Source: Nelumbo lutea (Eukaryota > Streptophyta > Magnoliopsida > Proteales > Nelumbonaceae). From it: a DNA stretch of 64,000 nt. Below are positions 1 through 11,339 of this stretch, in pieces. The stretch is taken from assembly GCA_022828595.1 (NCBI GenBank), contig JAKGHH010000001.1, forward strand, positions 124,012,999 through 124,076,998. Reading direction: 5' to 3'. Numbering within the stretch: position 1 is the stretch's first letter; each line of letters opens with the position of its first letter. The translations under genes were made by a program, and so were the position numbers. The notes below the pieces were generated by a model. That model saw only the letters and a program-made list of their open reading frames with translations. It searched no databases and was not told the origin of the DNA.

Positions 1-1270
1 GATGCATATGGTATAGTGTGTTTTTTTCCTGTAAGCGGATGTTTGGTGTAGTCCTCTTTAGTGTTGTAGTGGAGTTAAATTTGAAGAAAAGAAGTCTAAA
101 AATTTTATTACCACTGTTAATATATAATTTCATTAGCATTTTTTTAATTAATCAATTGGGTTAAATTACAAACATCTATATCTGTGCTTATAAAAGTTTG
201 AATGTGGTCTTATTTTTTAAAATTTTCATTGGACAGAATTGATCCTATGATCTTTAACTTCTTTTAGTCTATATTTGGTTTAAAGAAAAAAAATAGGGAA
301 AGGAAGGAAAACCTTTACAAACTTTCTCTCTTTTTTTCTTTCAAACCAAACACCGCCTTCAGGATAAATTCGTATTTTGATAAAAAAAAACTTTAATTGA
401 GATGGGTAAAACTTAAAAGTCACGTACGCCATTTAACTCCACCATAAAAACGTTCCTTGGTGGGCATGATTACCTAATTAATTAAGAAACCTCCCCGTAA
501 GCTAAAATATAAAGCAAAATTACAATGTGAAGAGAATAAAATATTAATTAGGACCCATTCATAGAAAAATAAGAATAACCTCCCTTCATGGCTACATGAG
601 TCATATCTAACGCTTCCTGTTGAAACAGGCCCCACTAAGACTGTAAATAGAAACCGATCTTCAGTTTTTTATCCATTATATGCTACATTATGTTTTATTG
701 TATAAAAAATTAAAAATAGTGAAAATTCAAATTCCGTTTGTAATACACTAAGACATCATATATTTCCGCTTGTATTGAATACGCTGGTGTTCCAACCAGG
801 CAACCACCATTGGCATGGAAAGGGCAAAGACAACAACATGGATCAATCCCATCAAATATATTAGTGCCGTGCTAGAGTTCTATCAAGGTAATTTTTTGTT
901 TGTTTTTTTTTATTTTTTTCGAATTTGGTTTAGAGGGACTGATTTAAGTGACTCCAGATCTCTTGTCTATGAGAATTCTATCTACGCCTATCACATTACA
1001 CTATGTGTGAATTGGAAACATCTCCCCTATATAATAGTATGCAGAGGATGAGATGCTTTTCATGTGTGACTGCGATAAATGTGGACAAAGTTCTCATGGG
1101 CAGGAGATTCAGATTCTATTTAAGGCTGATCTATCCCTTGAATCACTTACCAACCCAAAAACACCACCTGTAAGGGCGTATCAGGAACGCTCCAATACGA
1201 TATATATCGATACTTTGAACCTTTGTCACATGAATAATCAACCGGAATGCACAAATGAGCCCAATGCATG
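1..1270. other. AT-rich intergenic DNA without a recognisable gene
   Basis: I see no coding region with family resemblance here. Short open frames exist around 815-1270, but they have no recognisable domain and no convincing start context. The only structured item is a small foldback element listed separately. Retrotransposon sequence begins at about 1380. Confidence 0.6.
266..355. mobile_element. Small foldback MITE, family F1
   Basis: The left arm has TATTTGGTTTAAAG followed by a purine-rich stretch. The right arm has the matching CTTTCAAACCAAACACC after a pyrimidine-rich stretch, so the roughly 90 bp can fold on itself. The arms match those of the elements at 62407-62510 and, for one arm, 7330-7371. 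There is no coding capacity. It is a non-autonomous DNA element or a foldback repeat; the superfamily is not clear. Confidence 0.5.
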
Positions 1271-1379
1271 ACTACTAGACAGAGTCGTCAAAAATCAAAA
1301 TAAACAAATAAATAAGAGCCACTTTGGATAAACCATACAAATCTAGAGGAAGGAATGGATTCAACTTTCCTTTCCGCCT

Positions 1380-1843
1380 TTCACTTGCATCAAGAATGTG
1401 TGCTAAAATCGCACAATGTTTGGGCACGCGCTGGCTTCCATGGGCATTGTGATTCAACCAAGAGGTCTGACCTCATCGCCGCTGAACCCTATCAAAGGCG
1501 TATCTACCAGTTTCAGGTCGCTCTACTGTAGCAGTAATTTGTCAAAGGTCTCCTTGAACAGTATGCTTACTGAGCTGCTTGAGTCTACTAAGATGCATTT
1601 CAGCTCGAAGTCATTGATCGTTAGCTTCACTACTGAAGCATCATCGTGTGGGTACTGGATCCCGTGCGCATCATCCTCTATGAAGTAGATCGATTCTTCG
1701 AGTCGATGTCGCTTTGGTGGGTTTTTGCCTTCATTCTCCAATTCGTGGACCAATGTCCTCCCAGCTTCCGATGTACATCCGACAATGATGGACCTGCCGT
1801 TGATCATATTGATCACCCTATGGACTAGTCTTTCTTTTGGCAA
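1380..1843 (-). pseudogene. Gypsy-1a protease region, broken
   Basis: This is the pepsin-like protease and the linker to reverse transcriptase of a Ty3/gypsy element. Reading down the minus strand, the frame holds the conserved stretch DDAHGIQYPHDDA and then LVDSSSSVSILF, where active elements of this type have a D-T/S-G-S catalytic triad. The glycine is replaced by serine, so the protease should be dead. The following linker is still similar to the one at 48.8 kb but has stops, and similarity ends near 1380. No reverse transcriptase follows, so the element is truncated. It continues upstream into the gag remnant at 1950-3817. Confidence 0.75.
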
Positions 1844-1949
1844 CTGTTGAGGGGGTTGCTCATTCTGCCTGTTGGCATCGAGGTCATTCCTCCTTTGGTC
1901 CCCCTATCGATCTGCCTATCGGTCTGCTTGTCCCCTCTCTTCTCGTAAT

Positions 1950-3817
1950 ATGTAATTCTTCAGGTACCCATGGTGGATAAGTTCCTCAATCTTGTCACGG
2001 AGATTCTTGCAATTTTCCATGTTGTGTCCATGATCTTGGTGGAAATGGTAGTAAACATTCGGGTTTCTTAATAGCCATTAAGATTTCTCCTCGTTTAGCA
2101 TTCAAAGGCGTATAACTTGTTCTCTCCATGGGTGGGGTCCTGGAGTGCCAACCTAGCTTGTCCCCGCACGAAGGGGACCGGCTTCTTGACTTGCTTTTTC
2201 CCCTGCTTGGGGACTTGTTCTTCTTTCTTTTTTGCCCACCATTGCTCGTTCCATCATTCTATCTCTTCCTCTTTTCCAGTAGTGGATTGTCAATCTTTTG
2301 GTTAATCTCCTCCTCGGTACCGATGAACTGATTTGCCAACTTGAGGAACTCGATTATATCTTTTGGTTTGTCTGCTACCACGTCCACTTGAACTCTTTAT
2401 GGGTGATTCATTTCTTTGCCGCAGTGAGTTGCACTATTGGATCCAGGTCCGGTATTTGCAAGTAAGTATCATTGAAGTGCTTTATGTAGCTTTCGATTTA
2501 TTCTCCTTCCCTCTGAACCACGTTCAGAAGGCTTTCTTGTGACTTCGGGTACTTCTTGCCAGTAATAAAATGCATAGTAAACAGGTTAGAAAATTGGGAC
2601 CAACTATTGATGGAGCCTGGCGCGAGGTTCTGATACCAAGTTCGGACTACCCCCCTAAATGTGGTAGAAAAGGCCACACACATGCAAGATTCGTCAGCCC
2701 AGGCTAGGTGCATCTGATGCTGGAATGAATCCACATGATCGTTGGGGTCAAATAACCCGTTATACTTATCTAATGGGGGCACCTTGAAGTCTTTCGGCAT
2801 CGGAGTTGCTAGGAGCTCGGGAGACAGAGGAGATGACCAACAAAGCAATGGAGGCACAGTCTTCATCACCACCGAGCTCACTTCTTCCTTTTCTTTAGCT
2901 TGATCTGCTTGCTGGCTTGGCTTTGCTAGCAGATTGTTTTTGGCCAAGGAGCAATGTGTCTTGCGACGTCACTGTTGTTGCTTCTTCATTGGCTCGACGT
3001 TGGTGCTGCTGATTTCGATCTGATCTGGTATCTTAGCATCACTACGGACATTATCGCGAGGTGGATCCTGGTTCCTTCTTGTTGGGTTCTCTTGGTTGTG
3101 GAGTTCGCATTGACTTTCACGAGGGACTGAGGGGTCCTGCCTCAAGTTTGCACCTCGAACTCTAGGATGGTTATTATCTACTTGCAAGCCATTATTTTCC
3201 TGTTGGGAGTGTCGAGTCGGATTGGCCCGGTTGAGCTGACTATCCCTGGGCCTGTTTCTAAAATTTCCTTAGGAGAATAGAGGAGTGTGCTGACCGTCTC
3301 TCCTCCCATGGGGCGAAACCTGACCCCTAGGAGGAACTGGCACATACGAGGTCCCCTCAGCCCGATGGGGGATCGGTTGACATTCTAGCTAGTTCTAGGC
3401 TGATTCAGGTTCTGGCCCTGAAGCAACCCTGGGTGCTAGGGTGGAATTAGCTACTAGTTCGGCTGCAGTGGTGGGAACTGCTGGTATAGATGGTACTACT
3501 AATACTGTTGGTACTATTGGACCTGCTGCATCTGGATCTGTATTTTCCGGACGCACTGAATGAGGTCATGGAATTGAGAGTGCCTGATTCCAGGAGGGTA
3601 CAAATGGCTCGAATAAAGTTATGCCCATTGGGGGAAGCAAGATGCTCACTTGCATAGTGCCCTATGATACAAACAGTGATGAGACCCCTGAAGCTGTAAG
3701 GGGAATAGTAAACTGGCTGATACATACCGTGGGACCTTGAGGGAAGGTTGATTGCTGATCTTGCCCCCCGGTGACATTCATCTCGATGCTTTTCCGGGTG
3801 TTGCTGGAAGAATCCAT
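1950..3817 (-). pseudogene. Gypsy-1a gag, broken
   Basis: Structural (capsid/nucleocapsid) polyprotein of a plant Ty3/gypsy element. The start codon at 3817 opens MDSSSNTRKS, like the other gag starts here (MASSSN at 51362, MDSSSN at 5164). A Pro/Ser/Val-rich linker follows. The capsid domain is at about 2860-2500 and carries FKVPPLDKYNG, DPNDHVDSF and RTWYQNLAPGSI. A zinc-knuckle remnant lies near 2000-2065 (HFHQDHGH, then a cysteine), but its first cysteine is a tyrosine. Several stops and frame changes make it non-functional. It is homologous along its length with the gag at 49.3-51.4 kb but lacks the rRNA insert found there. Confidence 0.8.
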
Positions 3818-3839
3818 TGGGATAAATCAAAAGGTAAAA

Positions 3840-4502
3840 CTACAACTAAAATTGGAATGACCTAGCTGGAAGATGACTCGAACTCCAGTTGCGCGATGAG
3901 TTGGACCAAGCTGCAAAATAATAGATTAGAGAACTCAGGGAGCCTAACCCACCGAGGTCACTCCGATGCTTAAGTCGATTCTCTACTGTGTATGTGAGCT
4001 GAATACTTGAATGCTTGAGTGCTAGTGAGTAAATAATCACGCGTACCTTTGCCTGGGGGTTTGATGTCCTTGTATAGTGGAGTAGTCGTGGACCTTACGA
4101 AAGAGCTCTGGGGTCTTCAGGCTGTGCGGATAAGATCTATTCCAATTTTGAAGGAGAGCAATGCGTTTGTTGATAAGGTTTATCATTTTCCTCCGATTCA
4201 GGCAGAGCTAGGATGACTCTCGTCGTGATCCCAAGAAATTCGGGGTCTGTTGGGGAGGCCTTTAGAGTTGATTACATGGCATTTTGACTCTTTAGCTCCG
4301 AATTGGTACTTCGGTTGTTTAGTCCCGAACTGGATTGGGTGTCGAGGTGTCTCTACACCGAGGTGGTTTTTGGGCCGAGGTGACCAAATACCCGAGCTTT
4401 AATTGTTGTGGACTGGGTTCCTTTGGCTGAGTTGTCACCTCTCAAGAAAATTGCGTCTACATGACCCCTTCTTACTAGGTCATGCCAAATCACACTTCAT
4501 CA
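3840..4502 (-). mobile_element. Gypsy-1a 5' LTR, lacking its primer-site end
   Basis: The block shares LTR landmarks with the other Gypsy LTRs here: CCTAGCTGGA near its low end, GAGGTCACTCCGATGCTTAAG, and a terminal GCCAAATCACACTTCATCA ending in CATCA. The expected TGATG end and the primer-binding site, which should lie just below 3840, are missing. The gag start codon therefore sits only about 25 bp away. Its outer flank at 4503 is gag sequence of another Gypsy element, so Gypsy-1a probably inserted into Gypsy-1b. Confidence 0.65.
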
Positions 4503-5164
4503 CTTATCTTTTGGGGCGAAGTGGCTTTTCCCAGCGTCGCATCGGGTGAGTCTGCGATATCTCCTTTAGGACCACTTGGTAGAGCTGGTGTTGGCAAGCC
4601 CAACCAAGGAGGCAGCACGCCTGGTTTCTTCACTTGGGACATAGGTAGAGTCTCGAGCTTCTGAGGTGCAAGTCCTTTTCAGGGTGGTGGTCCCATGTGC
4701 TTGGGTGTTGGTAGTGTTTGGGGCATGCTAGCAGAGGGGCTCCTACACCTGATTCCATTTCTTGATTTGGTTCAGGTCATCGGGCTGTTGGTTTAGAACT
4801 ACGATGGGTGTAGGGACCTAACCAACAACCTACTATTGAAGCTATTATGATGGTTGCAACATCTATTGGGTACTACTACTGCATCCAAGCCATCGTAGTG
4901 AGACAAACTTCCTAGCTTTTTATCTGCATGTTGATGCCATGGATGTATTGCACCAGTTCTTGAAACTGTTGGTCGTTTACCCCAATGGGAACCATAGATG
5001 GCTTGACCTATGGATGAGGCACAGTTGAAGTGGGAAAGGGAGGCTTTGTCTTGGAAACACTGAGATGGTTGGTAGTGTCAAGGGGACGGAGATCTTCACT
5101 ATCTCGATGTTTTGTGTTGGGTGTTGTTGACATTGTTGTTTTTGTTGTTACTAGATGAATCCAT
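4503..5164 (-). pseudogene. Gypsy-1b gag N-terminal remnant
   Basis: On the minus strand a start codon at 5164 opens MDSSSN followed by an Asn-rich run, then a stop. The rest keeps the flavour of a gag linker but is heavily mutated. It lies between the primer site and LTR at 5213-5930 and the foreign LTR at 3840-4502. It is recognised mainly by position and by the shared start. Confidence 0.55.
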
Positions 5165-6834
5165 TGCTAAATTAGTTTGGGAGTTGGAGAGAACTTAGCT
5201 TTTCCATAGCCGTTCCCATAGACAGTGCCAATTGATGGTGCATGATTCGGTGCTCCCTACTGGAGGACAACTTAGACGTTGGGCTGACGAGGTCGCTAGC
5301 CAAGCTACAAGAAGACAATGGTCAAAGTACCTGGGGTGGGCACTCCGATGCTTAAGTTAGTGAAGAGCTTTGAGAAAGCTAGAAAGTTAGAGAGGAAGAG
5401 AGTCCTAGAGCTAAATCACACGTACCTTCTTTGGTTGAAGTGGGTGCTTTTATATAGGCATCAGTAGTTGTCAGCTTCACATAGCATGTTCGAGATCTTC
5501 GAGAGAACTGCTTACCGGTCAACCACACTTGGAGACGGTTTTCATGTAAAGTGATAGAGCTTATCAAGTTACCTCCGAAGTGGGTGACGTGATCGGCAAG
5601 GCAATGTGATCCCTAAGGATTCGGAGACAATAAGTCACACGTAGTGGAGGTCAGTCATCAAGTCATGCAGGTCACCAGTTGGGCTTTAGTTAGGTCAATG
5701 GGACCTCGATGGGAGGTCACCCCTTGTGTTAAGGTCTTTGGATTTGACCTAAGGTCATTAGCTTGATCCTACCAAGATGGTGAAGAAATACACTCAAGGT
5801 GAGCGAGGTGCATCCGACGTGGCTCCAAGATGGACTCTATCATCTTGGTTATAGCAGATTGTTGCCTACGTGGCACCAGGGTGTTATGCAACGGTTTAGA
5901 AGTGCCACATGTCGAGATATCACTAAAGGGGATGGAGATTTGCCTTGTCTAAACGTTTTGTGTTGTTACATTGTGGACAGACTAGTTTTGCCTCCAACCG
6001 AGGTGCCTTCAACTTGAGTGTTGTCGGTGTTGTTGTTACTAGATGAAGCCATTACTAAATTAGTTTGGGAGTTGGAGAGAACTTAGCTTTTCCGTAGCCG
6101 TTCCTATAGACGATGCCAATTGATGGTGCATGATTTGGTGCTCCCTACTGGAGGACAATTCAGACGTTGGGCTGACGAGGTCAGCTAGCCAAGCTACAAG
6201 AAGACAATGGTCATAGTACCTGGGGTGGGAACTCTGATGCTTAAGTTAGTGAAGAGCTTTGAGAGAGCTAGAAAGTGAGAGAGGAAGAGAGTCCTGGAGC
6301 TAAATCACATGTACTTTCTTTGGTTGAAGGGATAGGCATCAGTAGTTGTGAGCTTCACATAGCACGTTCGAGATCTTCAGAAGAACGTGGCTTATCGGTC
6401 TACCACACTTGGAGATGGTTTTAATATAAAGTAATAGAGCTTATCAAGTTACCTCCAAAGTGGGTGACATGATCGGCAAGGCGACGTGATCCCTGAGGAT
6501 TCAAAGACAATAAGTCACACATAGTGGAGGTCGGTCATCACGTCATGCAGGTCACCAGCTGGGCTTCAGTCAAGTCAATGGGACCTCAGCGGGAGGTCAC
6601 CCCTTGTGTTGAGGTCTTTGGCTCGGCCCTAAGGTCACTGGCTTGGTCCTGCCAAGGTGCCTACATGTTGGCCCTGCCAAGATGGTGAAGAAACACTCTC
6701 AATGTGAGCGAGGCATGTCCGACGTGGCTCCGAGATGGACTCTATCATCTTAGTTAAGGCATATTGTTGCCTGCGTGGCACCAGGGTGTTATAAAATGGT
6801 TTAAAAGTGCCACATGTCGAGATATCACTAAAGG
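5085..6834 (-). repeat. Tandem duplication of Gypsy-1b gag start, primer site and LTR
   Basis: The stretch from 5085 to 5930 is repeated from 5930 to 6834. Landmarks are 846 bp apart at the left edge and 888 bp apart from the gag start onward, because the second copy carries about 42 extra bases. Both copies contain a gag start (5164, 6052), a primer site (5213-5232, 6101-6120) and an LTR. The junction at 5925-5932 falls where the LTR end (CACTAAAGGG) and internal sequence (AAGGGGACGG) share AAGGG. Confidence 0.8.
5233..5930 (-). mobile_element. Gypsy-1b LTR, inner copy, end lost
   Basis: It begins TGATGGTGCATGATTCGGTG right after a primer-binding site at 5213-5232 (TTCCCATAGACAGTGCCAAT on the plus strand, the reverse complement of a TTGGC-type site). 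It is nearly collinear with the LTR at 6121-6853 but stops at CACTAAAGGG, lacking the last 20-25 bases. It arose by the tandem duplication described separately. Confidence 0.75.
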
Positions 6835-6853
6835 GCCGATTCACCTATCATCA
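6121..6853 (-). mobile_element. Gypsy-1b 5' LTR, complete
   Basis: The 733 bp run from TGATGG to ATCATCA, giving the TGATG/CATCA inverted ends shared by the Gypsy LTRs in this window. A primer site lies on the low side (6101-6120), as expected for the 5' LTR of a minus-strand element. The high side is plain AT-rich DNA with no purine tract, so 6854 should be the outer border of the element. Confidence 0.8.
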
Positions 6854-7470
6854 ATTATATTTTTATAATTATTGGATTTGTTGTATTTTTATTATATTTA
6901 TTATATTTTTGTTATAAATTTATTTTCAATAATTATATTTTTTTATAAAATTTCAATAATTATTAAAAGTTAAACTATTGTCATGCATTAAAGATTAGAG
7001 TGCATTATACGGGTCTAAAAAGGGTTTTAATAAGACAAAAAAGCTTTACTGCCTTGGCTCTTCGATTAGATTGGACTAAGGCGGTTGATAGAACTATTTA
7101 TACTCTTGAATATTGTATAAAGGAAGCATAAATTCAACATATTATAATCTTATAGGCAACAGAAGATGGATACCGAATTTATTTGTGTTAGTCCTTTTGC
7201 CCTTTATTATTTTCATTCAAACTTGAAAGATTTTAATCAGGTCCGACAAATTGATATATACTGAAGAAGTAATTAGCCCCAGATTTCCATACATGAAGAA
7301 CCAAATTACAAAGTTTCTCTACATTTTCCTTTCTTTCCCTACCTTTCCCTTCAAGCCAAACATAGCCTTAGTGACAGTGTGGGAGCCTTGTTTACTGGTT
7401 CAGAAAAAGAAGCCACTCCCTTTAACATGGCCACGGCCTTCCTTGGTGTCAGGCGTGAACAGATGGAAAT
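6854..7470. other. AT-rich spacer with one arm of a foldback element
   Basis: There is no gene here. The first 150 bases are almost pure A/T. At 7330-7371 a pyrimidine-rich arm ending in CAAGCCAAACATAGCC matches the right arm of the F1 foldback family (266-355, 62407-62510), but I find no intact left arm. The LTR of Gypsy-2 starts immediately after. Confidence 0.6.
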
Positions 7471-8349
7471 TGATGGAGCGCAATCTGGCCGGTCTTAACT
7501 ATCAACGATTCTGCCTCTGACTGGAGCAACGGGGAGCCTGAAACGGAGAAGATGAGGGAACTCCGGGGGGAACCCGGTGAGATAACTCTGAAGCTCAAGT
7601 TAGTATTCTCTCAAAGGCAAAGTAAAGACCAGATGGCGCAAAGTTCACATACCTTGTTGTTGGGGGTAGGGGGCCTTTTATAACCACTTCGTGCACTCAC
7701 TCCAAGGCCTCTGTCAGGTCGGGTATGATTATCTCTGTTTCTGCCAGTTCAGGTGTCATCCTTTCTGCTGGGATAGAACCGTCACTGCTCCTTGTCGGAG
7801 CCGTCTCTGTAACTGGAGATGGCAGTGTCAGGTGGCAGTGGCAGGTGGCCGTTTGAAGTGCGACTGTCAAGCGTCAGACCCCAAGTCAGTCAGGTGCGCC
7901 GCCCTTGGGTACGAACTTCCTCGGTGCCAGGCATGGTACGGTTTGTTTAGACTGGTATCTTGGAGGTGAAGTGCTGGAGTGGTGAGCGAGGTGAAATCTT
8001 GAGTTCGGAGGTATGTTCGGTGAGGTGAGTCCCAAACTGCTATAGGGCAGGCCAGTTCGGTGAGGTGTGTCCCAAACTGCTATAAGGCATGCCAGTTCGA
8101 TGGTGTCCCCACTGCTATAAGGCAGGCCAAGTCGGTTAGGTGTGTCTCGAACTGCTATAAGGCAGGCCAGTTCGGGTTACTGTCCTTTGAGTGGCTTGGG
8201 GCCTAAGGGAGAGTTTGGGCTCCTAGTAGGGAGTTCGGACCGCTGGTTCCTCCCCTTGGTGCTCACGCCTTAGGTGTGATTTTGTGCCGAGCAGTTGCCT
8301 TTGCCACGTGTTGCGTAATTATGAGGTCGGGCCAAATCTTCCTTCATCA
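7471..8349 (-). mobile_element. Gypsy-2 3' LTR
   Basis: The 879 bp run from TGATGGAGCGCAATCTGG to CTTCATCA, with TGATG/CATCA inverted ends. A polypurine tract on the minus strand (8350-8365) abuts its high side and there is no primer site on its low side, so this is the 3' LTR of a minus-strand element lying above it. A CTTTTATAACC sequence at 7674 could be read as a promoter element on either strand. The LTR holds a 40-bp minisatellite. Confidence 0.85.
8034..8175. repeat. Minisatellite of about 40 bp inside the Gypsy-2 LTR
   Basis: There are four imperfect copies of a unit containing AACTGCTATAAGGCAGGCCA and GTTCGGTGAGGTGTGTCCC. The AACTGC/ACTGC landmark falls at about 8035, 8075, 8110 and 8150. 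Confidence 0.8.
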
Positions 8350-8365
8350 ATTGCCCCCCACTCCT
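8350..8365 (-). other. Gypsy-2 polypurine tract
   Basis: The plus strand reads ATTGCCCCCCACTCCT next to the LTR end. On the element strand this is AGGAGTGGGGGGCAAT, the plus-strand priming site used in reverse transcription. The same motif abuts LTRs at 40946 and 42552. Confidence 0.85.
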
Positions 8366-8876
8366 CGGGCCAAGGGTCCTACCCTGGTGCGGGGAGTTTC
8401 GCAAGGTGGTAGGTGGATTTGTCCCATTCTTCGGATCTTGATAGCGCGAGGTGCATTGCTGGAGTTCTTTGGTTTTCTTGAGTGTACCAAAAGGTGGGAG
8501 ACGTGCCTACCTGCTTACGAATGCTGGCAAACGTGGCGATGCATGCTTATTTCAAATTTCAAAAAAAAAGCACGCCATTGGGAGACGTGACACCGGGTCT
8601 TTTGATTTTGAAAAAAGCGTGCCATTGCCGTTTGAAGGGCGAGGAGACGTGTGCTGGCAGTTGTCTGTTACAGAAAAAACATGCGCAGCGCATCGTCAGT
8701 TTCAGGAAGACGTGCGCCGACGCATCGTCAGTTTCAGAAAGACGTGAGTCGATGTTTCATCAATTTCGGAAAGATGTGCGCCAATCACATCTCGGTCTCA
8801 GGGGACGTGCGGTCATCGCGAATGCGGGCCGTCGGATTGGCTCTGATCTGCACTGTTGATTCTTGGTTACTGTGGG

Positions 8877-8885
8877 TATAAATAG
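8877..8885 (+). promoter_or_regulatory. TATA box of the Gypsy-2 antisense gene
   Basis: TATAAATAG lies 204 bp before the start codon at 9081. The surrounding bases (GCCGTCGGATTGG about 50 bp upstream, then TACTGTGGG before the box) match those around the TATAAATAGG at 42861 in the other Gypsy element. Conservation in both elements argues for a real plus-strand promoter. No transcription data are available to me. Confidence 0.65.
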
Positions 8886-9080
8886 TAGGGGACCCTGGTC
8901 GATTTGTCACTTCTGTGTTTTGCTTCTTGAGCTCGCGTCCAACTTTTCAGCTCGCGTTCGGGCCTTTCAGCTCGCATCTAGGCTTGTTATTTCGCCTTCA
9001 AGGTTTTTTCTTGTTCCAGTTTCCAAAGCCTTCAAAACATTTTTCGGGTGAGTACTTTCCTGAATCCACCTTTTCTCCTC

Positions 9081-11015
9081 GATGTCTAGCTTGGATAGCT
9101 CAGACAATTCTTCAAATAGGTCTGATGTAGGTTTTACGAACCGAGTCTCATCCCCCGATGGCCTTAGTGATCTTGAGGTGGAACTTGAGGATGACTTTGA
9201 ACCCGTAGGCTGAGCCGCTTCGAGCAATTTGGCATCTACCTCTCGTTGAGGTCGAATGCTAGATAGGTTTGGTCCTTCTACCATGACGCCCGAGGGGCTC
9301 CAATCTTTTATTATCTCTTACAATTTGCCTGGGGGGTATGCCTATTTCATTCCTTCAGGTAGCTTTCCTTGGGAACACGGTTCTGATGAGATCGTGATAT
9401 TTCGAGAGCAGCTCGCTGCGGGGCTGCAATTGGCTTTCCACCCCCTTCTCATCGAGGTCATAAACCACTTCGGCGTTACCGTTGGCCAGCTTCATCTGAA
9501 CTCTATTCGGAACTTAGTGGAGACAGCCTCCCTCTTTTGCGAACATGGCTTCCCTTTAGACTTGAAGATATTCTCCTCCATTTTAATGCTCAAGAAACAA
9601 GCCGGTTCTCTTCCCGGGGGTAGGCGGGCGTATTACATGTCTCCTCGCCCGAGTTTTAAGCTTCTGCATAAACTTCCCAACAAGGTCCCAGCATGGAAGC
9701 GGGACTACTTGGGGTGTGAAGTGCACAAGGGTGGCCTTTTCAGACCGGGTGGGGGAGTCGCCCCTGATTCCTGGTGTCACTCTCGATAAAGAGACGGTGA
9801 AGGGCCTCCGGCAATGGGCACTGACAAGGGTTTAATAATGCCATCAGTACCTAATGGAGGCCAAGCTTATTGCGGCCAGCTTGAGTTTGGGTAGGTTTCT
9901 TGCTCAGAAGCTTCTTGTTCGCTTTGTTCCTTCGTTTTTTTCTGATGCATAACTCTTTTCTGCAGATGTTATGGACTGAGAGAGGACTCGTAGGGGGGCC
10001 TGTTCCAAGGCATGAAGACGAGGAAGTGGGTCACCAAGCGAACTCGTACCGAGCTGCCCCAAGATGAGGAGCCTCGAGTTCCAGACCACACGTTGGAGGA
10101 TCCGCCCAGGGAGCCCGAGGTGGATTTTTCAATGCAAGAAGCGGCAGGGGCCCCTTATGCCGAGACCACTCACACGGGTGCTCCCGCCTACTCTAGTGCT
10201 CCTGCTTACTCTTCGTCCGCTCATACGTGAGTTGGGCCCTCGAGCTCGGGAGCTCAAGGGGAGTTCAGGAGCATGCTGTCGCTAAACTACGATCTTCAGA
10301 AGAGTAGGGAGGCCACTTTCCCTGAGGAGATCGCGGCATGGACCGATCTTCCCTTGCACTAGATCGCCTGTCGTGCCGTAACTCATGCTATGGTGGTGAG
10401 TCAAATTTCTTGTCGGTCCTCTTTGTTTTCATACTTCTTGTTGTTGTTAATCACTTGTTCCTTTTGGTAGGTGGAGAGGAGCTCGAGGCAGGTGTGAGCT
10501 ACCGAAGAGGCTTTTTGTGCTGCCAAGGCCAATAACCCGTGCTGTTTGAGACGGCCGCTCATGCTGCCGAAGAGGCTGCTTGCGTTGCTATGGCCAAGCA
10601 GGCGATGTCTCTGAGGGATGTCGAGGCCATGGGGGTGGTCGTGAAGCATATGGCGGACCTGTGGCTGGATCTACTAGCATCAGGTTGAATATTCTTCAGG
10701 AGGACATAAGGGAGAAAACGCAGAATCTTTTCCCAAGATAATCAAGATGCCAAGAAGAAGGCCGTTGATGACTATATCGCCTCGCGGCGTTTTGACGACC
10801 TGATGGTGGATTCTTACAGAAGGGGATTCAAACTGAGCTGGTGGATGATCCAGAACATGTACGCCGATCTCGATAGTAGTGCCATATCCACTTCGCATAT
10901 AACTCAGGAGATGGCCAACGCTGCTGATGGTGAGCCGGATTCCGAGGGCGAGGTAGGACCTTTGGGTGTCGTTGAAGTGCCTTCGGATGAGGAAGAAGTA
11001 GCTTCGGGCTTGTAA
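9081..11015 (+). pseudogene. Gypsy-2 antisense gene (putative gypsy-type transposon domain, PF04195-like), spliced, damaged
   Basis: This gene runs opposite to pol, between integrase and the 3' LTR. The start at 9081 opens MSSLDSSDNSS. Two stops follow before a good open stretch (9256-9789) with LPGGYAYFIPSGSFPWEH, EQLAAGLQLAFHPLLIEV and NSIRNLVE, typical of the plant family usually labelled transposase (putative) gypsy type. Candidate introns with GT-AG ends are 9891-9965 and 10396-10470, both 75 bp. The last part (10803-11015) ends in an acidic tail (DEEEVASGL, then stop). The name transposase is historical: no catalytic domain is known to me and the role is unknown. Related copies are at 37441-38752 and 43025-44732. 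Confidence 0.75.
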
Positions 11016-11339
11016 TTTTTTTTTTCTAAATGTACTCTTCCTTTTCTTGCAATGGAATAGACAATCTTTTTGGTTGTGTTGTTCTTTTTCTCAAACTGAT
11101 ATTTTGTCGAACTGATAATATGCCTGATCTGTTTCTTGCCCGGGTTATTGCACTCGTGCGACCTATTTCGGCGTTTAATACTTGTCTCTACTTCGCTTTA
11201 GTCTTTTGCCTGATATTTTGCCGAACTGATAATATACCCTTTTCTTTGCTTGCCTATGTCGAGGTTTGTTTTTGTTAGCTCGGCATCCTGGCCCTTAGGC
11301 TCTTGTAGCGATTTCATCAACTTCGCTTGGCGGTCTATA

